Origin: Opitutaceae bacterium
Lineage (GTDB): Bacteria > Verrucomicrobiota > Verrucomicrobiia > Opitutales > Opitutaceae
DNA length: 64,000 bases
Direction: 5' to 3'
Assembly (NCBI GenBank): GCA_027490995.1
Contig: JAIXWY010000009.1
Span: 1 to 64,000, forward strand
Position numbers and translations under genes: made by a program. Below are positions 1 through 9,061 of the stretch, piece by piece. The stretch's first letter is position 1; every line of letters begins with the position of its first letter. The notes under the pieces are model-generated. The model saw nothing but the letters and a program-made list of their open reading frames with translations, made no database searches and was not told the origin of the DNA.

Positions 1-112
1 AAAGGGGTCAGGCTTTGCTCTTTGTCGTCGGCAGACCGCCTCACTCTTCATCCGCGCTGCGCCGCCTGAGCTATCGGAGCCGGACGGCAAACGACAAAGC
101 CTGACCCCTTTT
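1..112. repeat. REP-like inverted-repeat element at window edge
   Basis: The arm AAAGGGGTCAGGCTTTG at 1-17 is repeated in inverted orientation at 96-112 (CAAAGCCTGACCCCTTT). The roughly 80 bp between them contain further partial complementarity (GTCG/CGAC near the inner ends of the arms). Terminal repeats beginning GGGGTCAGG are typical of REP-like palindromes mobilised by Y1/REP-associated tyrosine transposases; that family assignment is from memory and no transposase lies in the window. The left arm starts at base 1, so the element may continue outside the window. It lies about 50 bp past the 3' end of the neighbouring minus-strand gene. Confidence 0.6.
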
Positions 113-162
113 GGGAAATGACCTGAGGGAGAGGTCGTGCGCGGAGGCGCTGTTGGGCGTCT

Positions 163-2577
163 TCAGCGTACCTGATAAATCTCGAGCAGGGCCTCGCCCG
201 GGGTACCAGCGCCAAAGACGTGGATGGTGTAGGCGGCGCCGCCAGTGAGGCTTAAACGCACGGCGGCGGACTTCGTGTCACCCTCAAGCGAGAAGGCCCC
301 GGCGGCGGCGAGGTCAGCCGCAGAAACCGCCTGCGCCCAATCGTCGTTGTCGGCAGCCTTCACGCCATTGCGGTACACCTCAAGACGCGGATCCGCCGAG
401 GCATTCGTCACCCCGAAAGAAGAAAGCTTAGGCCCCACCGCGCGGATCAGGACCGGATGCGCTCCTTGGCCCAGCACAACAAACCCCGCGATCAGACGAT
501 CCCCCGGGCCACCGACGCGGCCACGCGTGGAGAAATTCCCCAGACGTGCGGTCGGGCCGACGCCGTAGACTTCCATCAGCACGTCGCCAGGCGAGCGCGC
601 AGCGAGATGCAGGGTGTGCCCACCGGTGAGAGACCGCAGGATCACGGAATCGCGGCTTCCCGTCGGCAGCGCAAACGCTCCAACCGCAGCCGCTCCTGCC
701 TGAAGTTCCGGGGTCGCGACCCAGTCCTCGTTGGACTCCAAAAGGCGGCTTGGCGAATAGAGGAACAGCAGTGGATCCGCGAGGGTGCCCGTAACGCCAA
801 ATTGCGCCAAGCCAGGCCCAACAGCCCGCATCAACACCGAGTCGGCGCTGTCCGCAGAGAAGCCCACGATCATCGTCTCGCCGGCCGCGACGTTCGCGCG
901 CACCGAGCCATTGACCACCCGGGTGGTGGTCGGCTGCACCTCCAGGACAGCGAGGGAACCGCTGATGGCGGGCTCGACGCCTTCGTAACCCACGAGCAGG
1001 ACAGGCTTGCCGGTCGGGCTGTCGCTGGCGGAGACGAAGACGATCGTCTCCGGCGAAATATACTGCGTGCCAGTCACGACTTTCGTGCCGTCGACAATGT
1101 TGTAGTAGCCCACGATCGAAACGCGGGAAAGATCCGTCACGTCGAACTGGAAGATCCCGTTCTGCCGCTCCGCGCCGACAAAGACAAACTGGCGGCCAGC
1201 GATTTCGCCGTAGGCCAGAGCCTCCGGCTCAGGTCCCTTATCGTCCGAGCGCGTGTCGATCGCGGTCGTCGTGCCATTGTTCATGTTGAACGTGAGCGGC
1301 GCATTGGCCCGTACGAAGTCCTCGAGCATCGAACCGCTGTCAAAGACCCGGCGGCCGGCCTCGTCCCAGAGTGTAAAGCTGCGCGTGCCGATCATCGTCG
1401 GCACCTCAACAAGGCTATCGCTGTCGAGATTACCGTCGAACCGGGAGATCGTGAGTCGGCCAATGCCAGCCGAGTCGCTCAGGCTCCCCGCAAAGGTCAG
1501 GTCGCCAGCCCCGTCGGACACGGTATCGACGACGTTCGCGGCACCAGCGCGCGCGACGTCGCCGTCGTCGGTGCGGGCATCGCCCTCATTTGCCGTGGCC
1601 AAGAGGCGGCGGCCGCCGTGCATGAACGTCGCAAGGGTGTCGGGCATCGGCAGGCCCGGGACCACATCGTTGATGTTGATCGCGGCCAGCCCACCGTTGG
1701 TCGGATCGCGGTCGGATGCATCCACACGCTGGGTGATCGTGCCCAGCGGAAGGATCGCGGAAATGCGGGGAGCGCCACCGCCCTCGAGATCGACCACGGC
1801 AATGCCGTTGTTTTCCTGCAGCGTCACATAGGCGCGCTCGTTGGTGGCGACGGAAAACTCGGGTTCAATGTAGAGGTAGCGATCGCCTGCCGGGATTCCG
1901 GCGACATTGAAGCGAAGTCCTTCGAGGGTGACGCCAGGCGCTAGGCCGTCGCGAAAGTCGACCGTCGTGACCAACGGCGCGCGCAGTTGCAGGTCGGTCG
2001 AGGCGTTGAAGCCGGTGAGATTGACGACGCTGATCGAACCCGGCGCCTGAGCGGCACCGGCGGTGAATTCACCTTCGTTGGCTACAATCAGCCGACGACC
2101 ATCCGGCGTGAAGCGGACGGCGTCGGGGTGAAATCCCACGTCGATCACGCGGAGAATGGCACCGGTATGAACATCGAAGAACGCGACCTTGCCGAGCACG
2201 GTGGTGTTGTCCTTCGGGATGATGCTGGCAGCCCCAAACCCACGACTGCTCGGATCAGCGGCCACGCTGCTCACCGAGAGCGTCGACGACGCGCCGAACA
2301 CGGGATCAAAATCCGCGACGGTCTCGAGCGCGAGGACGCCGGAGGGAGCGAGCGAGTAGATGTCGACGCGATGGCTGACGCCAGACGTGCGCGCCAGTGA
2401 GTTGGTCACCAGCACGCGATCCGGACCGGAGGTGGCGTTGTAGTGCGCCACCACCTCACCACCACCGGGAATGGAAACACCGGAGAGGAACGACAACTCG
2501 GCGCGCAGCGACACCAAGCAAAGCGAGCCGAACGACAAGGCGATAGCAGGCAGCAGGAAACGAGTCACGGAGGTCAT
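163..2577 (-). CDS. Secreted choice-of-anchor I beta-propeller protein
   Basis: 804 aa. An N-terminal signal peptide (hydrophobic stretch after MTSVTRF) indicates export. The body is a beta-propeller-like region of the choice-of-anchor I family, with recurring motifs such as VANEGEF, ENNGIAVVDLEGG and LATANEGDARTDDGD. Some relatives are annotated as alkaline-phosphatase-like, but the activity is uncertain. The last 245 residues hold two copies (about 560-678 and 680-804) of a repeat with core motifs VLxRAVGPxLxxFGV, ADP and NxDW, seen in many Opitutaceae-type secreted proteins. The ATG at 2575-2577 was chosen over one 36 bp upstream because it directly precedes the signal peptide. It is divergent from the metallophosphoesterase gene. 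The substrate is unknown. Confidence 0.8.
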   Translation of the reverse strand: MTSVTRFLLPAIALSFGSLCLVSLRAELSFLSGVSIPGGGEVVAHYNATSGPDRVLVTNSLARTSGVSHRVDIYSLAPSGVLALETVADFDPVFGASSTLSVSSVAADPSSRGFGAASIIPKDNTTVLGKVAFFDVHTGAILRVIDVGFHPDAVRFTPDGRRLIVANEGEFTAGAAQAPGSISVVNLTGFNASTDLQLRAPLVTTVDFRDGLAPGVTLEGLRFNVAGIPAGDRYLYIEPEFSVATNERAYVTLQENNGIAVVDLEGGGAPRISAILPLGTITQRVDASDRDPTNGGLAAININDVVPGLPMPDTLATFMHGGRRLLATANEGDARTDDGDVARAGAANVVDTVSDGAGDLTFAGSLSDSAGIGRLTISRFDGNLDSDSLVEVPTMIGTRSFTLWDEAGRRVFDSGSMLEDFVRANAPLTFNMNNGTTTAIDTRSDDKGPEPEALAYGEIAGRQFVFVGAERQNGIFQFDVTDLSRVSIVGYYNIVDGTKVVTGTQYISPETIVFVSASDSPTGKPVLLVGYEGVEPAISGSLAVLEVQPTTTRVVNGSVRANVAAGETMIVGFSADSADSVLMRAVGPGLAQFGVTGTLADPLLFLYSPSRLLESNEDWVATPELQAGAAAVGAFALPTGSRDSVILRSLTGGHTLHLAARSPGDVLMEVYGVGPTARLGNFSTRGRVGGPGDRLIAGFVVLGQGAHPVLIRAVGPKLSSFGVTNASADPRLEVYRNGVKAADNDDWAQAVSAADLAAAGAFSLEGDTKSAAVRLSLTGGAAYTIHVFGAGTPGEALLEIYQVR

Positions 2578-2631
2578 GCCGGAAGGTTCACTCTGCTCGC
2601 TGCGCGGTTGCACGACCGGGATTGTGAAATG

Positions 2632-2650
2632 GCCGTGACGTCGTCACGGC
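2632..2650. promoter_or_regulatory. Perfect 19-bp dyad in divergent promoter region
   Basis: GCCGTGACG at 2632-2640 and CGTCACGGC at 2642-2650 form a perfect inverted repeat about one central base. It lies 55 bp upstream of the beta-propeller gene start and 181 bp upstream of the metallophosphoesterase start. A one-base centre is too tight for an RNA hairpin loop, so a dimeric regulator site is more natural than a terminator. No regulator gene is adjacent; function is inferred. Confidence 0.35.
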
Positions 2651-2831
2651 ATTGTCGCTTCGCCGAGGACGCGTTTCGATCGCCGCCACTCCCGTGTCGC
2701 GACTTCACTTACCCCGGGAGGGCAAGGCGAGGCGGCGCATCGGGTGCGAGATTGAGCTTGGAGCAGGATCTGGTACGTTTCCGCTTGGTCAGTATCCGTT
2801 CGGTTTCCCTTCCTTTTTCTACCCCCTGTCC

Positions 2832-3812
2832 ATGCAACGCCGTCACTTTCTGGGTCAGCTCGCCGCAGGTGCCAGCCTCGGTTCCCTCGCTTCGCCGCTG
2901 CTTGCGTCCAGCGCGCCTCCGCCGGTCCGCCCGCGGCAACGGGTCCTCCGCGTGGCCCACCTCACGGACACGCACGTCTTCGGCGAACGCGGGGCTGAAG
3001 CGGGCCTCACCGAGGCGTTGCGGCACGCCCAGGCCGCGAAGCCGGACTTCATCTTTTTTGGCGGCGATCTGATCATGGACGCACTGGGCAAGGAGAAGGA
3101 CGGCGCCCTCGCCCAGTGGGCGCTCTGGGACCGGGCACTTTCCGCCGAGCTGCGGATCCCGCACCACGCCTGCCTCGGCAATCATGACATCTGGGGTTGG
3201 AAGCTCCGCGACGCCGCCGGCGCGGCCGCCGCGACGGATGCGGTGTTCGGCAAGGCGATGGCCCTCGAGCGCCTCGCGCTCCGCGATCGCTACTACTCCT
3301 TCAACCAGGCCGGCTGGCACTTCGTGGTGCTGGATTCGATGCAACGGATTGAGGATCCGAAGATTGGATACACGGCTCGGCTCGACGACACCCAGTTCGA
3401 ATGGCTCGTCCGCGACCTCGCCGCTACGGCTACGACCACGCCGGTCTGCGTGCTGTCACACATTCCGATTCTCTCCGCCTCCACTTTCCTGGACGGCGAG
3501 AACGAGAAGACAGGCAACTGGCAGGTGCCTGGACAGTGGATGCACCTCGACGTGAGAAAACTGAAGACGCTCTTCCGGCAGCACCCCAACGTAAAGGCCT
3601 GCCTCTCCGGCCACATTCACCTCGTCGACGAAGTCTCGTACCTGGGGGTCCGCTACTGCTGCAACGGCGCGGTGGCCGGCGGCTGGTGGAAAGGTCCGTA
3701 TCAAGAATTTGGACCGGCCTATGCCGTCGTCGATTTCCACGACGACGGCACGTTCGAAAACCGCTTGGTCTATTACCGTCAGCCGGCGGCGGCGACCGGT
3801 GCGGGCGCCTAG
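2832..3812 (+). CDS. Exported calcineurin-like metallophosphoesterase
   Basis: 326 aa. The N-terminus MQRRHFLGQLAAGASLG is a Tat-like signal (RRxFL followed by a hydrophobic run), so it probably acts outside the cytoplasm. The metallophosphoesterase motifs appear in order: DTH, GGDL, GNHD, a histidine in SHIP, and GHIH, which together bind the two-metal centre. Substrate is not deducible; relatives act on phosphodiesters or phosphomonoesters. An in-frame ATG at 2652 would add 60 residues with no domain and bury the signal peptide, so ATG 2832 is preferred. A pyrimidine tract, not a Shine-Dalgarno, precedes it. The stop codon overlaps that of the convergent oxidoreductase gene (shared CTAG, 3809-3812). 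Confidence 0.85.
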   Translation: MQRRHFLGQLAAGASLGSLASPLLASSAPPPVRPRQRVLRVAHLTDTHVFGERGAEAGLTEALRHAQAAKPDFIFFGGDLIMDALGKEKDGALAQWALWDRALSAELRIPHHACLGNHDIWGWKLRDAAGAAAATDAVFGKAMALERLALRDRYYSFNQAGWHFVVLDSMQRIEDPKIGYTARLDDTQFEWLVRDLAATATTTPVCVLSHIPILSASTFLDGENEKTGNWQVPGQWMHLDVRKLKTLFRQHPNVKACLSGHIHLVDEVSYLGVRYCCNGAVAGGWWKGPYQEFGPAYAVVDFHDDGTFENRLVYYRQPAAATGAGA

Positions 3813-5074
3813 ACCAGCGGCGTCTCGCCGGGAACCGGCACCGCGCCGAAGAGGCCCGGGCCGGGCGCGGGGTTCTTCGGGAAGATGTCCAGCTTCGAGC
3901 CGTTGAGTAGCCAGCTCCATGAGATCTCACGGCCCGTGTACGCCGCCATGCGCCCTCCGATCGCGGTCAGGGTGCTCTCGGCAATGCGGATGCCGTCGTT
4001 GATCGGATTATTCGCCCGGATGCTCGTGATCAGGTCCGTGTGCTCCTGCACCATCGGGTCACCCGCCGCACCGGTGTACTCGTAAGGCTTGGCGCCCTTG
4101 ATCCAACGGCTCGGATCGGACGTGCCCTTCGTGCCCACGACCCGCTCACCGATGCGCGTCATCGTCTTCGGGGCGTGGCGGCAGAAGCTCGTCACGCGGG
4201 ATCCGTTGGCGTACTCGAGTTCGACCGCGAAGTGGTCCCAGATATTGCCGGGGATGCTACCGCGATTCTGGCGTCCGCCCATGCCGGAGAACTTCACCGG
4301 CGGGCCACCGTACGCCCAGTTCATCACATCGATGTTGTGGATGTGCTGCTCGACGATCTGGTCGCCGCACAACCAGTCCCAGTGGTACCAATTCCAGCAC
4401 TGCCACTCGAAATCCGTGAGGTCCGCCAGCCATTCCTTCTTCTCGCGGAACCAGATGCTTTCTCCGTTCCAGTAGCACTGTCCACCGACGAGTTCACCGA
4501 GGTCGCCATCGTGGATGCGCTTCATGATCTCTAGGTAACTCGCTTGGTGCCGGCGCTGCGTGCCGACGCCGACGCCGAGGTTCTTCTGCTTGGCCAGACG
4601 CGAGGCCTCGATGACCGCACGGGCACCGACGGGATCGACGGCCACCGGCTTTTCCATGAACACGTGTTTGCCTGCGGCGACGGCGGCGGCGAAGTGGCTC
4701 GGGCGGAATCCGGGGGGCGCGGCGAGGATCACGAGATCCACGTCGGTCGCGAGGAGCTTCTGGTAATTGTCGAAGCCGTGAAAGCACATCTCGGCCGGCA
4801 CCTTGAACCGCTCGCGAAGGCGCTCGGTCTGGCGCGGGAAGAGGTCCGCGAGGGCGACGATCTCGACGCCGGGAGCGGCATCAAGGCAGTTCTTGGCTGC
4901 GCCCGCACCGCGGCCGCCGCAGCCGATGAGGCCAACGCGGATGCGATCCGAGCCCGACGCGGCGCCGAAAGCGCGCGGCACGGAGCTGGTCGCGAGGATG
5001 CCCGCGCCAGCGGTCAGCGCGGAGAGGCGAACGAAGGAGCGACGCGTGAGGGAGGTCTCTTCTGGGGTAGGCAT
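3809..5074 (-). CDS. Exported Gfo/Idh/MocA family oxidoreductase
   Basis: 421 aa. A Tat-type signal (TRRSFVRL plus hydrophobic segment to about residue 37) is followed by an N-terminal Rossmann fold with VGLIGCGGRGAGAA for NAD(P) binding. The MEKPVAVDP motif holds the conserved EKP of the family, and a C-terminal alpha/beta domain follows. Such exported members are abundant in Verrucomicrobia and Planctomycetes and usually oxidise or rearrange sugars; the substrate here is unknown. ATG 5072-5074 gives the signal peptide at residue 1; an upstream ATG at 5137 adds only a low-complexity leader. It is the last gene of a probable minus-strand run with the ABC permease and ATPase, 87 bp after the permease. 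Confidence 0.87.
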   Translation of the reverse strand: MPTPEETSLTRRSFVRLSALTAGAGILATSSVPRAFGAASGSDRIRVGLIGCGGRGAGAAKNCLDAAPGVEIVALADLFPRQTERLRERFKVPAEMCFHGFDNYQKLLATDVDLVILAAPPGFRPSHFAAAVAAGKHVFMEKPVAVDPVGARAVIEASRLAKQKNLGVGVGTQRRHQASYLEIMKRIHDGDLGELVGGQCYWNGESIWFREKKEWLADLTDFEWQCWNWYHWDWLCGDQIVEQHIHNIDVMNWAYGGPPVKFSGMGGRQNRGSIPGNIWDHFAVELEYANGSRVTSFCRHAPKTMTRIGERVVGTKGTSDPSRWIKGAKPYEYTGAAGDPMVQEHTDLITSIRANNPINDGIRIAESTLTAIGGRMAAYTGREISWSWLLNGSKLDIFPKNPAPGPGLFGAVPVPGETPLV

Positions 5075-5161
5075 AGGATTTCGGGGGGGAAAGCGGATGA
5101 AAGGGAAGGGAGACTGCGGAAGGCCCGGCGCGGGCACGTGGGAGCCTGAGGCCCCGCGAAG

Positions 5162-6367
5162 TTAGGAAGTCGGGGCGAGCGTCTCGGCGACGGGAACACG
5201 GTAAGCTTTGATGGCCGGAATGACGCCACCGAGCGCGCAAAGGGCCACCATGGCCACGGGGGCGATCCACAACACCGGGTGGCCAGCAAACACATCGAGC
5301 GCCACGCCCGTCTGGGCGCGAATGATCCGCGCCACGCCCATGAGCAACGCGCCGTAGACCACGAAGCCGGCCGCCGCGCCCAGAGCGCCGATGACCGCCG
5401 CCTCCGCGACGACGGCCGTAAACAACGTGTGGCGACGCGCCCCGAGGGCACGGAAGATTGCGAGATCGCGCCGACGCGCACTCATCGACGCGTAGATACT
5501 CGCGAGCACGCTGCCAGCCGCGACGAAGGCCACGAGGTACGCGACCAGGGCGAGCACGCGGTCGAACCAGCCGATCTTGCCGAACAGATTCGCCACGATG
5601 GCGCCCACCGGATAGGCAAAGGTCAGGCGGTTGCCTTGCCGATTGTACATCATATCCAGCATGAACCCGGCCTGCGGCGTGCGGAGCTGCAGCAGCACCG
5701 CACTCAGGTCCGTCGCAAACTTGGGATCGTGCCCCTTCATGTTCTGAATGCCGGCGAGCGGAATCCAGAGCACGCGATCGGCCGGCGTATTCGTCGGCTC
5801 CAGAATGCCCACCACCGTGTAGACCTCCTCGTGTTGGCTCTTGGGGTCGAAGATTAACCCATGGTACGGTTGAAACGTATCCCCGACGCGCAACCCGAGC
5901 CGCTCCGCCGCGAACGAACCGACGAGGGCCTCGTGGGCAGCTCCGGCGAAGACGCGTCCACCCGGCTGGACGACGTAGCGCCGTCCGCGCGCGTACTCGA
6001 CCTTCGTGAAGAGCTCCTCCTGTGTGCCGACGATCCGGTAGCCACGATAATTATCGCCCACCGCCAGCGGAATCGCCGCCTTTACGGCAGGGTGCCGGCG
6101 AATCTGCTCGAAGTCGGCGGCGGAAATATTTCCCGGCGATGCCTCGAGATGGAAAATGGCGTTCAACACGAGCTGCAACCGCGAGCCCCGCGCCCCGAGG
6201 ACGGCGTCGAAGCCCGTGCTCGTTTCCACGAACGCGCGCTGCGACTGCGCCTTCACCATCCACACCACCATCAAGAGGCCCACCGCGAGCGCGATGCTGC
6301 CCGCCGTCACGAGCGTCGAGAGAGCGTGCTGCCGGAGGCTGCGGTAGAGAATGAGCGGCAGGGTCAT
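5162..6367 (-). CDS. FtsX/MacB-type ABC transporter permease
   Basis: 401 aa inner-membrane permease. One N-terminal transmembrane helix (about residues 16-38) is followed by a large extracytoplasmic MacB-PCD-like domain. Three C-terminal helices follow, about 280-305, 320-350 and 365-385. This is the four-helix MacB/LolC topology used for lipoprotein, peptide or lipid extrusion rather than import. The motif GARGSRLQLVLN and the FtsX-like C-terminal region (RRRDLAIFRALGARR) support the call. The gene starts 13 bp after the ATPase gene stop and almost certainly forms a complex with it. Cargo is unknown. Confidence 0.85.
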   Translation of the reverse strand: MTLPLILYRSLRQHALSTLVTAGSIALAVGLLMVVWMVKAQSQRAFVETSTGFDAVLGARGSRLQLVLNAIFHLEASPGNISAADFEQIRRHPAVKAAIPLAVGDNYRGYRIVGTQEELFTKVEYARGRRYVVQPGGRVFAGAAHEALVGSFAAERLGLRVGDTFQPYHGLIFDPKSQHEEVYTVVGILEPTNTPADRVLWIPLAGIQNMKGHDPKFATDLSAVLLQLRTPQAGFMLDMMYNRQGNRLTFAYPVGAIVANLFGKIGWFDRVLALVAYLVAFVAAGSVLASIYASMSARRRDLAIFRALGARRHTLFTAVVAEAAVIGALGAAAGFVVYGALLMGVARIIRAQTGVALDVFAGHPVLWIAPVAMVALCALGGVIPAIKAYRVPVAETLAPTS

Positions 6368-6380
6368 GGCAACCAGAGTC

Positions 6381-7064
6381 TCAGGCTGCGCCCGGGGCCG
6401 CGGGGCGATTCAGCTCGGCGAAGTCGCGGACGGCGGAGAACTGCCCCAGCACCTCCGGATCATGACTGACGAGCAGGAGCGCGGCGCCCGCCTCCGCGCA
6501 CGCCTCGCGGATCAAGGCGAGGGCTTCTTGCCCGCGGCGCCGGTCGAGATTGCCGGTCGGCTCATCCGCCAGCACCAGCCGCGGCCGGTTCGCTAAGGCG
6601 CGGGCGACCGCGACACGCTGCTGCTGGCCGGTGGAGAGCTGGCGCGGAAAGTGATGCAGCCGCGTGCCGAGGCCCACGCGCTCCAGCAGCGCACGCGCGT
6701 GGTCCCGATCCATCCGCCCACCGCCGAAACTCATCCCCAGCAGGACATTTTCCAGCACCGTGTAACCCTGCAGCAGATTGAAGGTCTGAAAAATATAGCC
6801 CATCCTCTCTGCGCGCAGGCGATCCCGCGCGGCCTCACCCAAGGCCGCCACGTCGACGCCATCGAAGTCGATCCGTCCCGCATCCGCCGCAAGCAAGCCC
6901 GCGATCAGGTGCAGAAACGTCGTCTTGCCGGACCCACTCTCACCCCGCAGGCCGAACTGCTGCCCAGCCGCGAGTTCGAAGCGGGCGACGCGCACGATCT
7001 CGACCGGACGCCCGCCCGCCTCGGGCGAAGGAAAGGACTTCCGGAGATCAGTGATCGTCAACAC
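6381..7064 (-). CDS. ABC transporter ATP-binding protein, LolD/MacB type
   Basis: 227 aa ATPase. Walker A GESGSGKT is near residues 40-47, the signature is LSTGQQQR, and Walker B is LVLADEP, followed by a D-loop and a switch histidine (LLVSHD). Length and motif spacing match LolD/MacB-type ATPases. The start codon is GTG at 7062-7064, reading into [16 protein letters not shown]. It lies 36 bp downstream of the RG/lysine-rich protein gene and 13 bp upstream of the permease gene, all on the minus strand. It energises the adjacent FtsX-type permease. Confidence 0.88.
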   Translation of the reverse strand: MLTITDLRKSFPSPEAGGRPVEIVRVARFELAAGQQFGLRGESGSGKTTFLHLIAGLLAADAGRIDFDGVDVAALGEAARDRLRAERMGYIFQTFNLLQGYTVLENVLLGMSFGGGRMDRDHARALLERVGLGTRLHHFPRQLSTGQQQRVAVARALANRPRLVLADEPTGNLDRRRGQEALALIREACAEAGAALLLVSHDPEVLGQFSAVRDFAELNRPAAPGAA

Positions 7065-7100
7065 GGGGCAGCGCGGGTTTTGGGAACCGCCCTACTCTAC

Positions 7101-8936
7101 TCAGTTTTTCGCGGATTTCTTGGTCAATTTGCGGGCCGGGCGCTTCGCCTCGGCGCCATCAGCGGGCGCCGCGGACTCTTCCTCGGACGACGCAGCCTTC
7201 CGCTTGGCCTTGGCCTTCGCCTTGGCTTGCAGCCGGACAACGCCGTCCTTTGCACCCTTCTCGAGCCAGAACTGATCCTCCGCGACGTCGATCGAATCAG
7301 ACTTGTCGCCGGGCTCAGCTGGGGCCGCGAGACCGCTCGCCGCGAGCGCGGCGAGGAGATCGGATTCGCTGCGGCCGGTGGCTGACGCGAGATCCGCGAT
7401 CGACGCTGCGGCACCGCCGCGCGGCTTCGCTTCGAGGCGAGCGCGCAGATCGGCCAGCAACGCTTCGCCGGAGAGCGGCGCGACCGAGCTAACCGACGAG
7501 ACGGCGGGGGCAGCCGGCGCGGAGGCAGCGGAGTCCGCGAGCGCGACGGCGGCGGACGGCTCGACCGCGGGAGCAACGACGTCGGAGACGGACGCCGCGC
7601 CTGAGGGCGCGGCCTCAGCCGCCGGAGCGTCAGCGGAATTCGAGGTCGCCGGCGTCGGCGCGCCCCGATCGCGATCGCTGCGCTTGCGGCCATTGATCCA
7701 GAGCCCACCGCGTCCGTCCTGATTTAACCAGTAAGCCCAATTGCCTACGTCGAGCGCCGCCGGCTTGTCGTTCGGCCCGGTCGGCAGGATGAAACCGACG
7801 GACACGAGGGTCGCGGTGAAGTCCTGTTCGCTCTGCTTGAGGGCGCGGGAGAGGAAACTGATGCTGCCGGACACGCCGGGGCTGCGGCGGTTGCGGCGCA
7901 TCATCGGGCGGAGACGGCGGAGCAGATCCGCGGCTGGGCCGGTGGCCTCGGGCTCCGGCGTAGTGTCGGGCGCATCGTCGCCCTCACCCGCTTCGGCCGT
8001 CGCTCCACCCTGCCCGCTGGCCGTCGCGGGGGCCGCAGCCGACGCTTCGGCGGGGGCCGGGGCGGGAGATTCCGCGCTGGAAGCAGCGTCGTCACGACTG
8101 CGGCGACCGCCGCCATCTTGGCGACCACCGCGATCCTGCTGACGACCGCCGCGATCGTCTTGTCGGCCCCCCTGATCATCAGCCGGCTTCTCCGGCGCCG
8201 CGACGGGCTGGCCCTTGACCGTCCGGAAGACCGGACGCGGCTTTTCCTTCGTGTTGATGAAGAGTTGGTGGTGACGATTGACGTTCACCCAGTAGAGATC
8301 GCCGTCGTACTCGAGGTACACGGGATCATCGTCCTCGCGCTCGGGGATGACGAAGTCGCATTCGCGCAACGCGGTGAGAATGTCGGCCGGCGTCAGGTCG
8401 ATCTTATTCGCGAGGTAATCCACCGCGAGGGACATGCCCGGGCCGCGCTGGTTGCGGCGCATGTGCGGACGAATGAACTCGAAGAAGCTCGGGAGCTCTT
8501 GCTCCGACTCCAGCTTCTTCCACTCCTCGTTTTCGTCGTCAGCGACCTCCTCGGGATCCTGATCCCGATCGGTGTCGCGGACGCGACGGAAGTCGTCACC
8601 GCCGCCGGCGGCTTCGGCCACCAGCGACGTCTGCTTATCCTCGGCGGTGGCTGCTGGAGCGCTGGACTGGGCGGCCTGGAACTTGGCGGCGAATTCGGCG
8701 CGGAGTTTCTCGGCCTCGGCCTTGGCTGCCGCGGCGGCGGCATCCTCGAGCGTCCAATCGCGCTGGGTGGTCCGCCGCGCGAGACCTTGGAAGGCGAGCG
8801 GGTTGTCCGGTTGCGTGTGAAAAGCGATGATCTCCCAGTCGTCCTTACCGAGCTGGTTGAGATGCGTCTCCAGGAGGGCCGGGCTGCCAAAGCCGCCTTT
8901 GCCGCTGCTGATGATCTTATATTCCCAAAGGGCCAT
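7101..8936 (-). CDS. DUF4177-like protein with three repeat domains, RG-rich linker and lysine tail
   Basis: 611 aa, no signal peptide. Residues 1-58 resemble DUF4177 (WEYKI at the start, LNQLGKDDWEIIAF). A related small alpha/beta repeat, looking winged-helix-like, occurs three times: about 148-235, 336-420 and 492-572. Repeats 1 and 2 share RP.MRRNxRxPG, a helical segment and a W-x-N strand pair. Repeat 3 is more diverged. Linkers are disordered: residues 256-282 are RG-rich (RGGRQ-type), and 285-335 and 425-490 are Ala/Pro-rich. The C-terminal 40 residues are lysine-rich, with an alternating AK run at 571-578. The composition suggests nucleic-acid binding, an inference. The ATG at 8936 has one of the few good Shine-Dalgarno sequences here (AGGAAA, 6-nt gap). 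Confidence 0.75.
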   Translation of the reverse strand: MALWEYKIISSGKGGFGSPALLETHLNQLGKDDWEIIAFHTQPDNPLAFQGLARRTTQRDWTLEDAAAAAAKAEAEKLRAEFAAKFQAAQSSAPAATAEDKQTSLVAEAAGGGDDFRRVRDTDRDQDPEEVADDENEEWKKLESEQELPSFFEFIRPHMRRNQRGPGMSLAVDYLANKIDLTPADILTALRECDFVIPEREDDDPVYLEYDGDLYWVNVNRHHQLFINTKEKPRPVFRTVKGQPVAAPEKPADDQGGRQDDRGGRQQDRGGRQDGGGRRSRDDAASSAESPAPAPAEASAAAPATASGQGGATAEAGEGDDAPDTTPEPEATGPAADLLRRLRPMMRRNRRSPGVSGSISFLSRALKQSEQDFTATLVSVGFILPTGPNDKPAALDVGNWAYWLNQDGRGGLWINGRKRSDRDRGAPTPATSNSADAPAAEAAPSGAASVSDVVAPAVEPSAAVALADSAASAPAAPAVSSVSSVAPLSGEALLADLRARLEAKPRGGAAASIADLASATGRSESDLLAALAASGLAAPAEPGDKSDSIDVAEDQFWLEKGAKDGVVRLQAKAKAKAKRKAASSEEESAAPADGAEAKRPARKLTKKSAKN

Positions 8937-9061
8937 GTTAGATTTCCTGTCTGTTATTGCCGCTGACCGCCAAGGCATCCCAAATGCGGCACGGGTTGCC
9001 GAGCCTAATCGTCTGCCCGAACCCACCCCAGACCGTCCGTCCGCATCCCGCGTTCTCCGCT

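Noticed and set aside
51..80. Minus-strand GCTCCGATAGCTCAG resembling the 5' half of a tRNA
   Set aside because: No anticodon arm, T-arm or matching 3' acceptor strand follows; it lies inside the REP-like palindrome.
457..1944. Long plus-strand frame of about 495 aa
   Set aside because: It is antisense to the beta-propeller gene and rich in Arg/His, as expected from a high-G+C shadow frame.
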